NCBI GenBank assembly: GCA_900554835.1
Contig: USJD01000077.1
Span: 1-15,804 of the forward strand
DNA: 15,804 nucleotides
Direction of reading: 5' to 3'
From: an uncultured Prevotella sp.
Lineage (GTDB): Bacteria; Bacteroidota; Bacteroidia; Bacteroidales; Bacteroidaceae
The position numbers and the translations under genes were made by a program. Shown piece by piece: positions 1-6,716 of the stretch. The notes beneath the pieces were generated by a model. It did not search any database. It was not told the DNA's origin and saw nothing but the letters and a program-made list of their open reading frames with translations. Each line of letters opens with the position of its first letter. Position 1 is the first letter of the stretch.

Positions 1-1143
1 GCTCTCTATCGAATACTCCTGATAGTTCTGGTCCTGATAGCCCTCCAGTCCGGTGATAGCCTCGTAGGCACCACGCAGCTCGATACTCAACTGTTCGCTA
101 CCGCGGAAGAGGTTTCTGTTGGTATAGGTGAGCGAAGCCGCAGCACCCAGGTCGCCTGCCGTATTGGTTCCTTCCGGCTGGAAGGAGATGGTAGAAGGCT
201 TGTTGGTACTGATCTGGATATTGCAATCCATCTGCCGGCTGATGCTGTCCCTCTCCATTCCGTTCTCCGTAACCTGGTTGCTGTCAGGGACTTCAGAGAA
301 ACTGATGTTGGTATACTTCACCGCCTGCAGACGGGCAAAGTTGTTATAGGTGCGCTGCAAGGCAGCAGCGCTGTAGGGACGGCCTTCTCTAAGGGCAGTA
401 GCATTGAGCAAAACCTGATGGCGCAAGTGAATGCGGTCGCTGTCATTACTCAGATAGTTGATGTTTCTGATTTCATATCGGGGATGATCAACCTCAGGAG
501 CATTACTGTTTGCCTTATACTTCATCAGGTGGAGCGTCAGGGCGATATCCTTCTGTCCCGCAATCGTATCGGCAGAAAACTGGATAAAATCTTTATGAAA
601 GCGGAAATAGCCATCATTGGTCAGAAGGCTGGAGATACGCCTGCGTTCATTATCCAATGTTTCTACCGTAAATCTCATACCCGGCTTAATCTGCTGATTA
701 TCGGGGTTATCGAGATGCAGAAGTTGCTGGATATGTTCATCTTCCACTTCATATTTCACCTTACCTATCATAAAAGGTTCTCCGGGATGCAACAGATAGG
801 TAGCATCCAGTTTCTTTCCTTTCTTGGTGGTATAGAGCGACACCCCGGCATGCATGAAGCCCTGGTTCTGCATGGCGGTAAGCAGATCCTGACAGGAGAG
901 CCGCGCCTGCAAAGTATCGTAGATGACAGGCTTCTTGCTGAAAGGATTCTTGAAGAGCGAGAAGAGTTTCGGTTTCTCTTTCTGGCGCACATACTGCTTG
1001 AGCGCCCCGGCATTATACCCTGCCGAGTCGCTCTTCACTTCCACCTTATTTAATATATACTCCCCTTCCGGCACCATTTTGCTTGAAGAACAAGATGCTA
1101 TGAGCAGCGGCAAGGCAAGTAATGAAATCGTTTCTTTTTTCAA
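1..1143 (-). CDS. tamL: TamL-type outer-membrane assembly lipoprotein (BamA/TamA family), 5' part only
   Basis: This frame is open for 381 codons, from a TTG at 1143 to the left edge, where the gene runs off. The protein begins with a lipoprotein signal (MKKETISLLALPLLIASC, lipid cysteine at 18), followed by SSSKMVPEGEYILNKV, which is characteristic of Bacteroidetes TamL. POTRA-like segments follow (about residues 28-320, including PVIYDTLQARLSCQDL and PGEPFMIGKVKYEV). The barrel begins near residue 330 with GDLGAAASLTYTNRNLFRG. TamL proteins sit in the outer membrane and are thought to assist membrane protein assembly with an inner-membrane TamB partner, which is not in this window. TTG is chosen because no in-frame ATG precedes the signal peptide and a good promoter places the transcript start about 16 bases upstream. 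Most of the barrel lies outside the window. Confidence 0.85.
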   Translation of the reverse strand, partial: MKKETISLLALPLLIASCSSSKMVPEGEYILNKVEVKSDSAGYNAGALKQYVRQKEKPKLFSLFKNPFSKKPVIYDTLQARLSCQDLLTAMQNQGFMHAGVSLYTTKKGKKLDATYLLHPGEPFMIGKVKYEVEDEHIQQLLHLDNPDNQQIKPGMRFTVETLDNERRRISSLLTNDGYFRFHKDFIQFSADTIAGQKDIALTLHLMKYKANSNAPEVDHPRYEIRNINYLSNDSDRIHLRHQVLLNATALREGRPYSAAALQRTYNNFARLQAVKYTNISFSEVPDSNQVTENGMERDSISRQMDCNIQISTNKPSTISFQPEGTNTAGDLGAAASLTYTNRNLFRGSEQLSIELRGAYEAITGLEGYQDQNYQEYSIES

Positions 1144-1165
1144 AATATCTATCGTTTTTGATATG

Positions 1166-1196
1166 CAAAGATAATGCAAAACAAATTAAATACAAA
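1166..1196 (-). promoter_or_regulatory. Promoter of tamL (Bacteroidetes type)
   Basis: Read on the minus strand, TTTG (1196-1193) is followed after exactly 19 bases by TATCTTTG (1173-1166). This matches the Bacteroidetes primary-sigma consensus TTTG-N19-TAnnTTTG. Transcription would begin around 1160, giving a leader of roughly 16 bases before the TTG start at 1143. Confidence 0.7.
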
Positions 1197-1214
1197 ATAT
1201 TTAGCACTTTTTAT

Positions 1215-1245
1215 TTTGAAATGTCTATATTTTATGTTACCTTTG
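1215..1245 (+). promoter_or_regulatory. Promoter of the TrmH-family methyltransferase gene (Bacteroidetes type)
   Basis: TTTG (1215-1218), exactly 19 bases, then TACCTTTG (1238-1245) is a full match to the Bacteroidetes promoter consensus. The ATG at 1268 lies 22 bases past the -7 box. It is back-to-back with the tamL promoter, with 18 bases between the two -33 boxes. It probably also drives the two downstream plus-strand genes. Confidence 0.75.
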
Positions 1246-1267
1246 CACACATATAGACAAAAAATAA

Positions 1268-2017
1268 ATGATTAGCAAGAATAAAATAAAGTACATACGT
1301 TCGCTCGAACTGAAGAAAAACAGAAATAAAGAAGGAAAGTTCGTGGCAGAAGGTTTCAAGGTGGTAGACGATCTGCTCGCTCTGCAACCTGCCGACCTGA
1401 TTGTGGCTACCGGCGAATGGCTCCGGGGCAAACACTTCGGGGCTGAAACCGAAGTGATAGAGGTTACTGATGAAGAACTGAAGAAGGTAAGTTTCCTGCA
1501 ACATCCGCAACAGGTGCTTGCCGTATTCAAACAGGCAACATCAGGAGATTACTCTATTAATACCAGCGAACTGAGTCTGGCGCTCGACGGCGTTCAGGAC
1601 CCGGGCAACCTGGGCACCATCATCCGCATCGCCGACTGGTTTGGCATCACCCATATCTACTGCAGTCAGGATACTGCCGACGTATACAATCCGAAGGTGG
1701 TTCAGGCTACGATGGGCAGCATAGCAAGAGTGAAGGTAGAATATGGCGACCTGCTGGGACTGGTAGAATCACTTCCAGCCGATGTTCCCGTTTACGGAAC
1801 CCTGCTCGATGGTGACAATATCTATCAGCAAAAGCTCGAAAACCGGGGACTCATCGTGATGGGAAACGAAGGAAAAGGCATTTCGCCTGCCCTTGCCAAG
1901 AAGGTGAACCGAAGACTGCTCATCCCGAACTTCCCGGAAGGAAGAGCCACTGCCGACAGTCTGAACGTAGCGATCGCTACAGCCATCACCTGCTCAGAAT
2001 TCAGAAGAAACTTTTAA
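1268..2017 (+). CDS. TrmH/SpoU-family RNA 2'-O-methyltransferase
   Basis: The 249-residue protein has the two-part layout of SpoU enzymes. An N-terminal substrate-binding region (about 1-95, with GKFVAEGFKVVDDLL) precedes a knotted SPOUT methyltransferase domain (about 103-245). The family motifs are LDGVQDPGNLGTIIRIADWF (106-125, motif 1), IVMGNEGKGIS (196-206, motif 2) and LLIPNFPEGRATADSLNVAI (217-236, motif 3). Enzymes of this family transfer a methyl group from S-adenosylmethionine to a ribose 2'-oxygen in rRNA or tRNA. The sequence does not show which nucleotide is the target, so I give no symbol. The length is normal. It is the first gene of the plus-strand group and diverges from tamL. 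Confidence 0.9.
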   Translation: MISKNKIKYIRSLELKKNRNKEGKFVAEGFKVVDDLLALQPADLIVATGEWLRGKHFGAETEVIEVTDEELKKVSFLQHPQQVLAVFKQATSGDYSINTSELSLALDGVQDPGNLGTIIRIADWFGITHIYCSQDTADVYNPKVVQATMGSIARVKVEYGDLLGLVESLPADVPVYGTLLDGDNIYQQKLENRGLIVMGNEGKGISPALAKKVNRRLLIPNFPEGRATADSLNVAIATAITCSEFRRNF

Positions 2018-2077
2018 AGACCAAAAAGGTCAAAAGTGATTTTTCGGAATAGTTAAACAGCATCAAATCATATAACT

Positions 2078-2755
2078 ATGGAAGTAAATGAATTATTTAA
2101 GCAACGCAGTATAACTGCCTGCATGAAAGCATCCTACAATACCGTAACGAGCGATATCCGTTCGCTCGTCAAGCAGACATGGGTTACCCACGTGCCTTTC
2201 GCAGTATTGCTGGCAATCGTACTTTACTTTCTCCTCCCCAACAAGTCGCTTCACGATTGGGGAGAAGCGAATCCGATGGCTTCATTCATCCTGCAAACCA
2301 TCATCTACGCAGCCACCCTCGTGATGGCGGCAGTATCATTCTGGCATCTCCTGCCCCACAAGCAGCTCTGCCCTCAGGGCGAAAAGCGCAAGCCGGGCAG
2401 ATCGCTGGTCCGCATCCTTCGCCACTTCGGAGGCTTCCTCATGACCTGCTTCCTGGGCATGATGATTGTAGGCATCGCCACCTTTATCGCAGCTGTACCT
2501 ACCATCATCCTCATCATCGCCCAGCTCTACTCACAGTTGGGTGCACTCCAGGGCGATCCGCTCGGCGTACCGGGCTATTTCACCCCACTCCTCTTCCTGG
2601 TGTTCACCATCACCTTCCTGCTCATCATCTGTGCCCTGAGCTGGCTTGGCATTTCACTAGCCTATCAGTTCGGCTCTTACAAGGTGCAAGACGAAGAGAA
2701 ACAGAGAATGAAGGAAAGCCAGAAGATGGCAACCGCAGAAATTGAAAAATATTAA
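2078..2755 (+). CDS. Integral membrane protein of unknown function, four hydrophobic segments
   Basis: I do not recognise this 225-residue protein. It has four hydrophobic stretches that could each cross the membrane (about residues 37-54, 70-92, 116-149 and 168-197). A basic loop lies between the second and third (KRKPGRSLVRILRH, 103-116). The C-terminus is charged and probably helical (about 203-225, rich in E, K, Q and M). The N-terminal ~35 residues look soluble. No catalytic motif or signal peptide is evident. It starts 60 bases after the methyltransferase stop and ends 23 bases before hisB, with no promoter seen on either side, so co-transcription is likely. Its third codon positions are noticeably GC-rich, like the gene before it. 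Confidence 0.8.
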   Translation: MEVNELFKQRSITACMKASYNTVTSDIRSLVKQTWVTHVPFAVLLAIVLYFLLPNKSLHDWGEANPMASFILQTIIYAATLVMAAVSFWHLLPHKQLCPQGEKRKPGRSLVRILRHFGGFLMTCFLGMMIVGIATFIAAVPTIILIIAQLYSQLGALQGDPLGVPGYFTPLLFLVFTITFLLIICALSWLGISLAYQFGSYKVQDEEKQRMKESQKMATAEIEKY

Positions 2756-2778
2756 TCGTATTAACATATATAAGAGAC

Positions 2779-3855
2779 ATGAAACAGACAAGATTACTCT
2801 TCATCGACCGCGATGGAACTCTGATTCAGGAACCAGAGGACGAACAGATTGACAGCTTCGAGAAGCTGGTATTCACCAAGGGCGTATTCCGCAACCTCGC
2901 CTTCATTGCCCAGCACACCGACTACGAGCTGGTGATGGTGAGCAACCAGGACGGATTGGGCACCGACTCCTTCCCGGAGAACACCTTCTGGCCAGTACAC
3001 AACTTCATCATCCAGACCCTGGAGAGCGAAGGCATCCACTTCGCCAAGCAACACATCGACCGCCACTTCCCTGAGGATAACTCACCAATGAGAAAGCCGG
3101 GCACAGGCATGCTGACCGAATACATCGATAACCCTGCCTACGATATGGCAAACAGTTATGTGATCGGTGACCGTGAAACCGATGCCCAGCTTGCCGAAAA
3201 CCTGGGTTGCAAGAGTCTGATTCTCGGAAAAGACGGCATGGACTGGGATAAGATTGCAGAGATTCTCTTTGCCGGCGACCGCATCGCAGAAGTGAAGCGC
3301 ACCACCAAGGAGACGGATATCTACATCAAGGTAAATCTCGATGGTTCTGGCAAGTGCGATATATCTACAGGATTGGGCTTCTTCGACCACATGCTGGAAC
3401 AAATTGGTAAGCATGGCATGATGGATCTCACCATACATACCAAGGGAGATCTTGAAGTAGATGAGCACCATACCATCGAAGATACAGGTATAGCCCTCGG
3501 TGAATGTCTCCTCCAGGCATTAGGTGATAAAAGAGGAATTGAAAGATATGGCTATTGCCTGCCAATGGACGACTGTCTGTGCCAGGTAGCATTGGATTTC
3601 GGAGGTCGCCCATGGCTGATATGGGACGCAGAATTTCATAGAGAGAAAGTTGGCGAAATGCCTACAGAGATGTTTAAGCATTTCTTCAAAAGCTTAAGCG
3701 ATGCAGCCAAGATGAATCTCAACATCAAGGCTGAGGGTGAAAATGAACACCATAAGATAGAAGGAATCTTCAAAGCGCTTGCCCGCTCACTGAAAATGGC
3801 AGTGAAGCGAGACATTTACCACTTCGAACTGCCAAGTTCCAAGGGTATGCTTTAA
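2779..3855 (+). CDS. hisB: HisB, bifunctional histidinol-phosphatase / imidazoleglycerol-phosphate dehydratase
   Basis: The 358-residue protein fuses two steps of histidine synthesis. Residues 1-165 are a HAD phosphatase (histidinol phosphate to histidinol): motif I DRDGT (10-14), motif II SNQ (55-57), motif III RKP (105-107), motif IV GDRETD (130-135). Residues 168-358 are imidazoleglycerol-phosphate dehydratase with its metal-binding histidine motifs: FFDHM (201-205), DEHHTIED (228-235) and EHHKIE (323-328). In E. coli HisB three cysteines and one histidine bind structural zinc in the phosphatase half. Here only the histidine (H96) is kept and the cysteine positions are D94, S102 and M104. 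No other his gene is in the window. The gene overlaps the convergent hydrolase gene by 4 bases. GC content drops about halfway through. Confidence 0.95.
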   Translation: MKQTRLLFIDRDGTLIQEPEDEQIDSFEKLVFTKGVFRNLAFIAQHTDYELVMVSNQDGLGTDSFPENTFWPVHNFIIQTLESEGIHFAKQHIDRHFPEDNSPMRKPGTGMLTEYIDNPAYDMANSYVIGDRETDAQLAENLGCKSLILGKDGMDWDKIAEILFAGDRIAEVKRTTKETDIYIKVNLDGSGKCDISTGLGFFDHMLEQIGKHGMMDLTIHTKGDLEVDEHHTIEDTGIALGECLLQALGDKRGIERYGYCLPMDDCLCQVALDFGGRPWLIWDAEFHREKVGEMPTEMFKHFFKSLSDAAKMNLNIKAEGENEHHKIEGIFKALARSLKMAVKRDIYHFELPSSKGML

Positions 3856-4637
3856 AGAATTTCTATCACTTGAGTATCATAAGCAAACTGGAAGCCAGCA
3901 GGCAGTCGCCTGTTGGCTTTTTCGTATAAGCCAATCTGGTGAGTTACATGAGTAAGATAAACCTGTTTGGCTCCTATGCGCCTTGCCACACGGATAGCAT
4001 CATCTACCAGCTGATGACTGTGATGAGGCTTCTCAAAGCGCAACGCATTGACTACCAGTACCTCTACTCCATCCAGATAAGTATATTCTTCATCATCCAT
4101 CGACTTCATATCCGTGATATAGGCAAACTTTCCGAAGCGATAGCCCAAAATAGGCATTTTATCATGCATTACCCTAATTGGCATGTAGGAGATATCCCCT
4201 ATCTTATATTCACGATGAGGCTCTATGGTATGCAGCGATAATTTGGGAGCACCGGGATAAAGGAGTTCCGGATTAGCAGGAAAACAGTAAGGCATGGTAT
4301 GGGGCAAGGTGGAAGTAACCAACCCGTCACCATAAACCTGAATATCCCCAAACTTACAGAAACCGCGCAAGTCATCCATTCCTCCTACATGATCATAATG
4401 GATATGAGTAATCAGCACCCCATCTAGCTTACGGAAAGGGACACGGAGAAGTTGCATACGGATATCAGGACCAGCATCTATCAGTATCCGGGTATGATCC
4501 GTTTCTACCAATACGGCACAGCGAAACCTCTTATCCTTTGGATTCTGGCTTCTGCAGACCTCACAATTACATCCCAAAACAGGAACACCGCTTGATGTTC
4601 CTGTTCCCAATAAAGTTATCTTTAATTTATTATTCAT
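3852..4637 (-). CDS. Metallo-beta-lactamase-fold hydrolase, PhnP-like
   Basis: The 261-residue protein is a metallo-beta-lactamase-fold hydrolase. The metal motif is THIHYDHVGG (H78, H80, D82, H83), with further likely ligands H158 (VMH), D176 (YITD) and H230 (LTHVTH). The N-terminus LLGTGTSSGVPVLGCNCEVC carries three cysteines (C23, C25, C28), as in PhnP-type phosphodiesterases, where such a cluster holds a structural zinc. PhnP proteins cleave cyclic or diester phosphates, but no phosphonate genes are nearby, so the substrate is unknown. It is the last gene of the minus-strand operon, 11 bases after murB. Its TAA overlaps the hisB TAA, leaving no room for an intergenic terminator. Confidence 0.88.
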   Translation of the reverse strand: MNNKLKITLLGTGTSSGVPVLGCNCEVCRSQNPKDKRFRCAVLVETDHTRILIDAGPDIRMQLLRVPFRKLDGVLITHIHYDHVGGMDDLRGFCKFGDIQVYGDGLVTSTLPHTMPYCFPANPELLYPGAPKLSLHTIEPHREYKIGDISYMPIRVMHDKMPILGYRFGKFAYITDMKSMDDEEYTYLDGVEVLVVNALRFEKPHHSHQLVDDAIRVARRIGAKQVYLTHVTHQIGLYEKANRRLPAGFQFAYDTQVIEIL

Positions 4638-4648
4638 GAGACAACTCT

Positions 4649-5740
4649 TTATTTGATATTTACCTCAGGGTGAATCTCAATGCCAAACTTATGGAAGACA
4701 TCATCCTGAATAGCCTTACACAATCTGACCACATCCTGTCCCTTAGCACCACCTCTATTTACCAAGACCAAAGCCTGCTTATCATGAACACCAGCAGGAC
4801 CAAGGCTCTTACCTTTCCATCCACACTGATCAATCATCCATCCTGCAGGGATTTTCTCATGAGATGCATCTATCGTATAATGAGGCATGTTCGGATAAAG
4901 CGATGCCAATTCCTCATACTTAGTCTTATCCACGATAGGATTCATAAAGAAACTACCCGCATTGCCCTGAATCTTCGGATCCGGCAATTTAGCATTTCGA
5001 ATATCCATGATGACCTCTCTCAACTGACTTGCCGTAGGATTAGAGATACCTCTTTCAGCCAAAGAACTGCGGATATTGCCATAGTCAAGGTCTGGAGTAA
5101 AGGTCTTTGACAGACGATATACCACACGGGTAACCAAATACTTATCACGCCATTCCTTCTTGAATTTACTCTGGCGATAACTGTACTCGCAATCGGAATT
5201 ATCAAATTTAACGACCTTACCAGTAGAGAGTTCTACAGCCTCTACCTTATAAATAATATCCTTTGCCTCAACGCCATAAGCACCAATATTCTGCACCGCA
5301 CTGGCTCCCACCTCACCAGGAATAATCGACAGATTCTCGGCACCATAGTAACCATGCTCAACACAATATGCAACAAAATCATCAAAGACAACGCCGCTTC
5401 CGCACTCTACGAAGATTTTCCCCTCTTGAGAAGCAAGAGAGTCCATCGTCTTTTCAGCAGTTACATCTGCAGCAGCAATCCATCCCTCATTCAGGAGTTC
5501 CTGCCTATCAATGACACGAATTCCCAAGATGGAAGAGTGGATGACCGTAGCTGGATAATCACCCGTCAAAAGCAGGTTACTACCACTTCCGATAATCAAA
5601 ACAGGCTGATCCTGCTCTGTAAGTATCTCAGCCACCTTTCTTGCATCCTCTACAGAAGCATATTCCAGAAAGCGACGGCAAGTAGCAGCTATGCCAAAAG
5701 TATTGTGAGCCAAGAGGCTATAATCTTTAATATCCTTCAT
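4649..5740 (-). CDS. murB: MurB, UDP-N-acetylenolpyruvoylglucosamine reductase
   Basis: This cytoplasmic flavoenzyme uses NADPH to reduce UDP-GlcNAc-enolpyruvate to UDP-MurNAc for peptidoglycan synthesis. Visible marks are the FAD-binding motifs LIIGSGSNLLL (48-58) and PGEVGASAVQNIGAYG (141-156), the arginine region YSYRQSKFK (R189), the proton-donor serine in GNAGSFFMNP (S263) and the C-terminal glutamate in EIHPEVNIK (E359). The presence of the Tyr loop and the C-terminal region makes it type I, like E. coli MurB. At 363 residues it is slightly longer than the E. coli enzyme (about 342), with extra sequence around residues 80-108. It lies 6 bases after the lipoprotein gene and 11 bases before the hydrolase gene, so the three are one operon. 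Confidence 0.97.
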   Translation of the reverse strand: MKDIKDYSLLAHNTFGIAATCRRFLEYASVEDARKVAEILTEQDQPVLIIGSGSNLLLTGDYPATVIHSSILGIRVIDRQELLNEGWIAAADVTAEKTMDSLASQEGKIFVECGSGVVFDDFVAYCVEHGYYGAENLSIIPGEVGASAVQNIGAYGVEAKDIIYKVEAVELSTGKVVKFDNSDCEYSYRQSKFKKEWRDKYLVTRVVYRLSKTFTPDLDYGNIRSSLAERGISNPTASQLREVIMDIRNAKLPDPKIQGNAGSFFMNPIVDKTKYEELASLYPNMPHYTIDASHEKIPAGWMIDQCGWKGKSLGPAGVHDKQALVLVNRGGAKGQDVVRLCKAIQDDVFHKFGIEIHPEVNIK

Positions 5741-5746
5741 TCTGTA

Positions 5747-6604
5747 TTACATATTAAGTTTGGTAAGCATCCATTTTCCATGAACACGCTTGAAAGTCAA
5801 TATTGTTTCCATTCCATTTGCAATGCCACGTATCACAAAGATTTTCTGATTGCTCTCAGCATATTTCTGTCCATATATAATATTGTATATCATACCATGA
5901 GGCAATTGCGGAGCAAAGGCAGGCCAGGTTTCCGGTTCGATATCACCACTCATGGTACTGAAATCATCATCTGGATCAGGACCAACAAATTTCACAGGAT
6001 TGTGCAGGTGCTCAGCCTGGAAAGTAGAATCCGTAGCAAACTGACCATAGAACTTCAAGAAACTGGCATTCATGTTGGTGTACATAGGCTTATAATTGAT
6101 AGAAGTCATCATCCACTCACCATTGATGCGATTGAAGAGGAACTGCTGCACTGTCTTCTTGGCATAGAAAACCTTTTCTATGACCACATGGTCAATAGCA
6201 GTATCCTTCACCAGATTCATCTGCTTCTGATTATCAAAAATCAAGGTATAGTAATCCTGATGCATGAAGAAATGCTCCATTTTCCAAGCCCGCTTTTCTA
6301 TCGATTTTACGAGTTTATCATTGTGATAGACAGGCAATGGGAAATGAATACGTTTCATTTGCAGTTTTCTATTCGCAGCAAAATTAAAGACGAAATCGTC
6401 GAAAAGTTCGTCAGCCGCCTTTGGCATCGGAGTCTCCTCGATCAATTTCTCCGTAGAATCGACAGTCTGCGTATCTGCGACAATAGAATCAACAGATGTA
6501 GAATCATGCACCTGAGCCGGCTTCTTGTCAGAGCATCCTACAGACGTAAAACAAACGACTGTAAGGACCGCCAGTAGTACTGATAAAAAAGAAAGTTTCT
6601 TCAT
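5747..6604 (-). CDS. Lipoprotein of unknown function, probably DUF4348 family
   Basis: The 285-residue protein starts with a signal peptide ending in FTSVGC (lipid cysteine at 24), then a low-complexity linker rich in S, T, D and V (about 25-55). The compact domain begins near residue 62 with AADELFDDFVFNFAANRKLQ. From memory this resembles the Bacteroidetes family DUF4348, whose function is not known; I could not check a database. The -3 residue of the lipobox is serine rather than leucine, which is atypical but tolerated in Bacteroidetes. It is the first gene of the operon with murB and the metallo-hydrolase, which may hint at a cell-envelope role, but that is inference from position only. 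Confidence 0.75.
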   Translation of the reverse strand: MKKLSFLSVLLAVLTVVCFTSVGCSDKKPAQVHDSTSVDSIVADTQTVDSTEKLIEETPMPKAADELFDDFVFNFAANRKLQMKRIHFPLPVYHNDKLVKSIEKRAWKMEHFFMHQDYYTLIFDNQKQMNLVKDTAIDHVVIEKVFYAKKTVQQFLFNRINGEWMMTSINYKPMYTNMNASFLKFYGQFATDSTFQAEHLHNPVKFVGPDPDDDFSTMSGDIEPETWPAFAPQLPHGMIYNIIYGQKYAESNQKIFVIRGIANGMETILTFKRVHGKWMLTKLNM

Positions 6605-6633
6605 AAACCTATAAATTTCTCAAATTTTCAATG

Positions 6634-6641
6634 CAAAAGTA
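6634..6641 (-). promoter_or_regulatory. -7 box of the lipoprotein-murB operon promoter
   Basis: Read on the minus strand, TACTTTTG (6641-6634) matches TAnnTTTG and lies 29 bases before the ATG at 6604. No clear TTTG is found 19-20 bases upstream, so only the -7 element is supported. Confidence 0.5.
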
Positions 6642-6663
6642 CAACTTTCTTTTGAGATATTTC

Positions 6664-6703
6664 ATATTTTGAGCGAAAAATGTTATCTTTGCACTCAAAA
6701 TAT
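6664..6703. repeat. 10-base perfect inverted repeat flanking the pheS -7 box
   Basis: ATATTTTGAG (6664-6673) and its exact reverse complement CTCAAAATAT (6694-6703) are separated by 20 bases that contain the pheS -7 element. A further TTTTGAG copy lies at 6650-6656. It could be an operator for a dimeric regulator or chance in AT-rich DNA. It is not a terminator, because it overlaps the promoter. Confidence 0.4.
6684..6691 (+). promoter_or_regulatory. -7 box of the pheS promoter
   Basis: TATCTTTG matches the Bacteroidetes -7 consensus TAnnTTTG, 25 bases before the pheS ATG. A TTTG at the usual 19-base spacing is absent. The box sits in the loop of a 10-base inverted repeat. Confidence 0.55.
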
Positions 6704-6716
6704 ATAATTTAAGATT

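Noticed and set aside
418..1053. 211-codon plus-strand open frame at the left end
   Set aside because: The minus strand here encodes an unbroken 381-codon TamL sequence with clear family motifs, so the plus frame is a shadow.
2019..2031. Small hairpin GACC-AAAAA-GGTC just after the methyltransferase stop
   Set aside because: A stem of only four pairs with no T-tract directly after it is too weak to call a terminator, and the next gene appears to be co-transcribed.
5354..6577. 407-codon plus-strand open frame opposite murB and the lipoprotein gene
   Set aside because: It lies antisense to two well-supported genes, its translation is rich in I, H, R and S with no domain or motif, and it spans the murB-lipoprotein junction. 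It is a by-product of the codon usage on the other strand.
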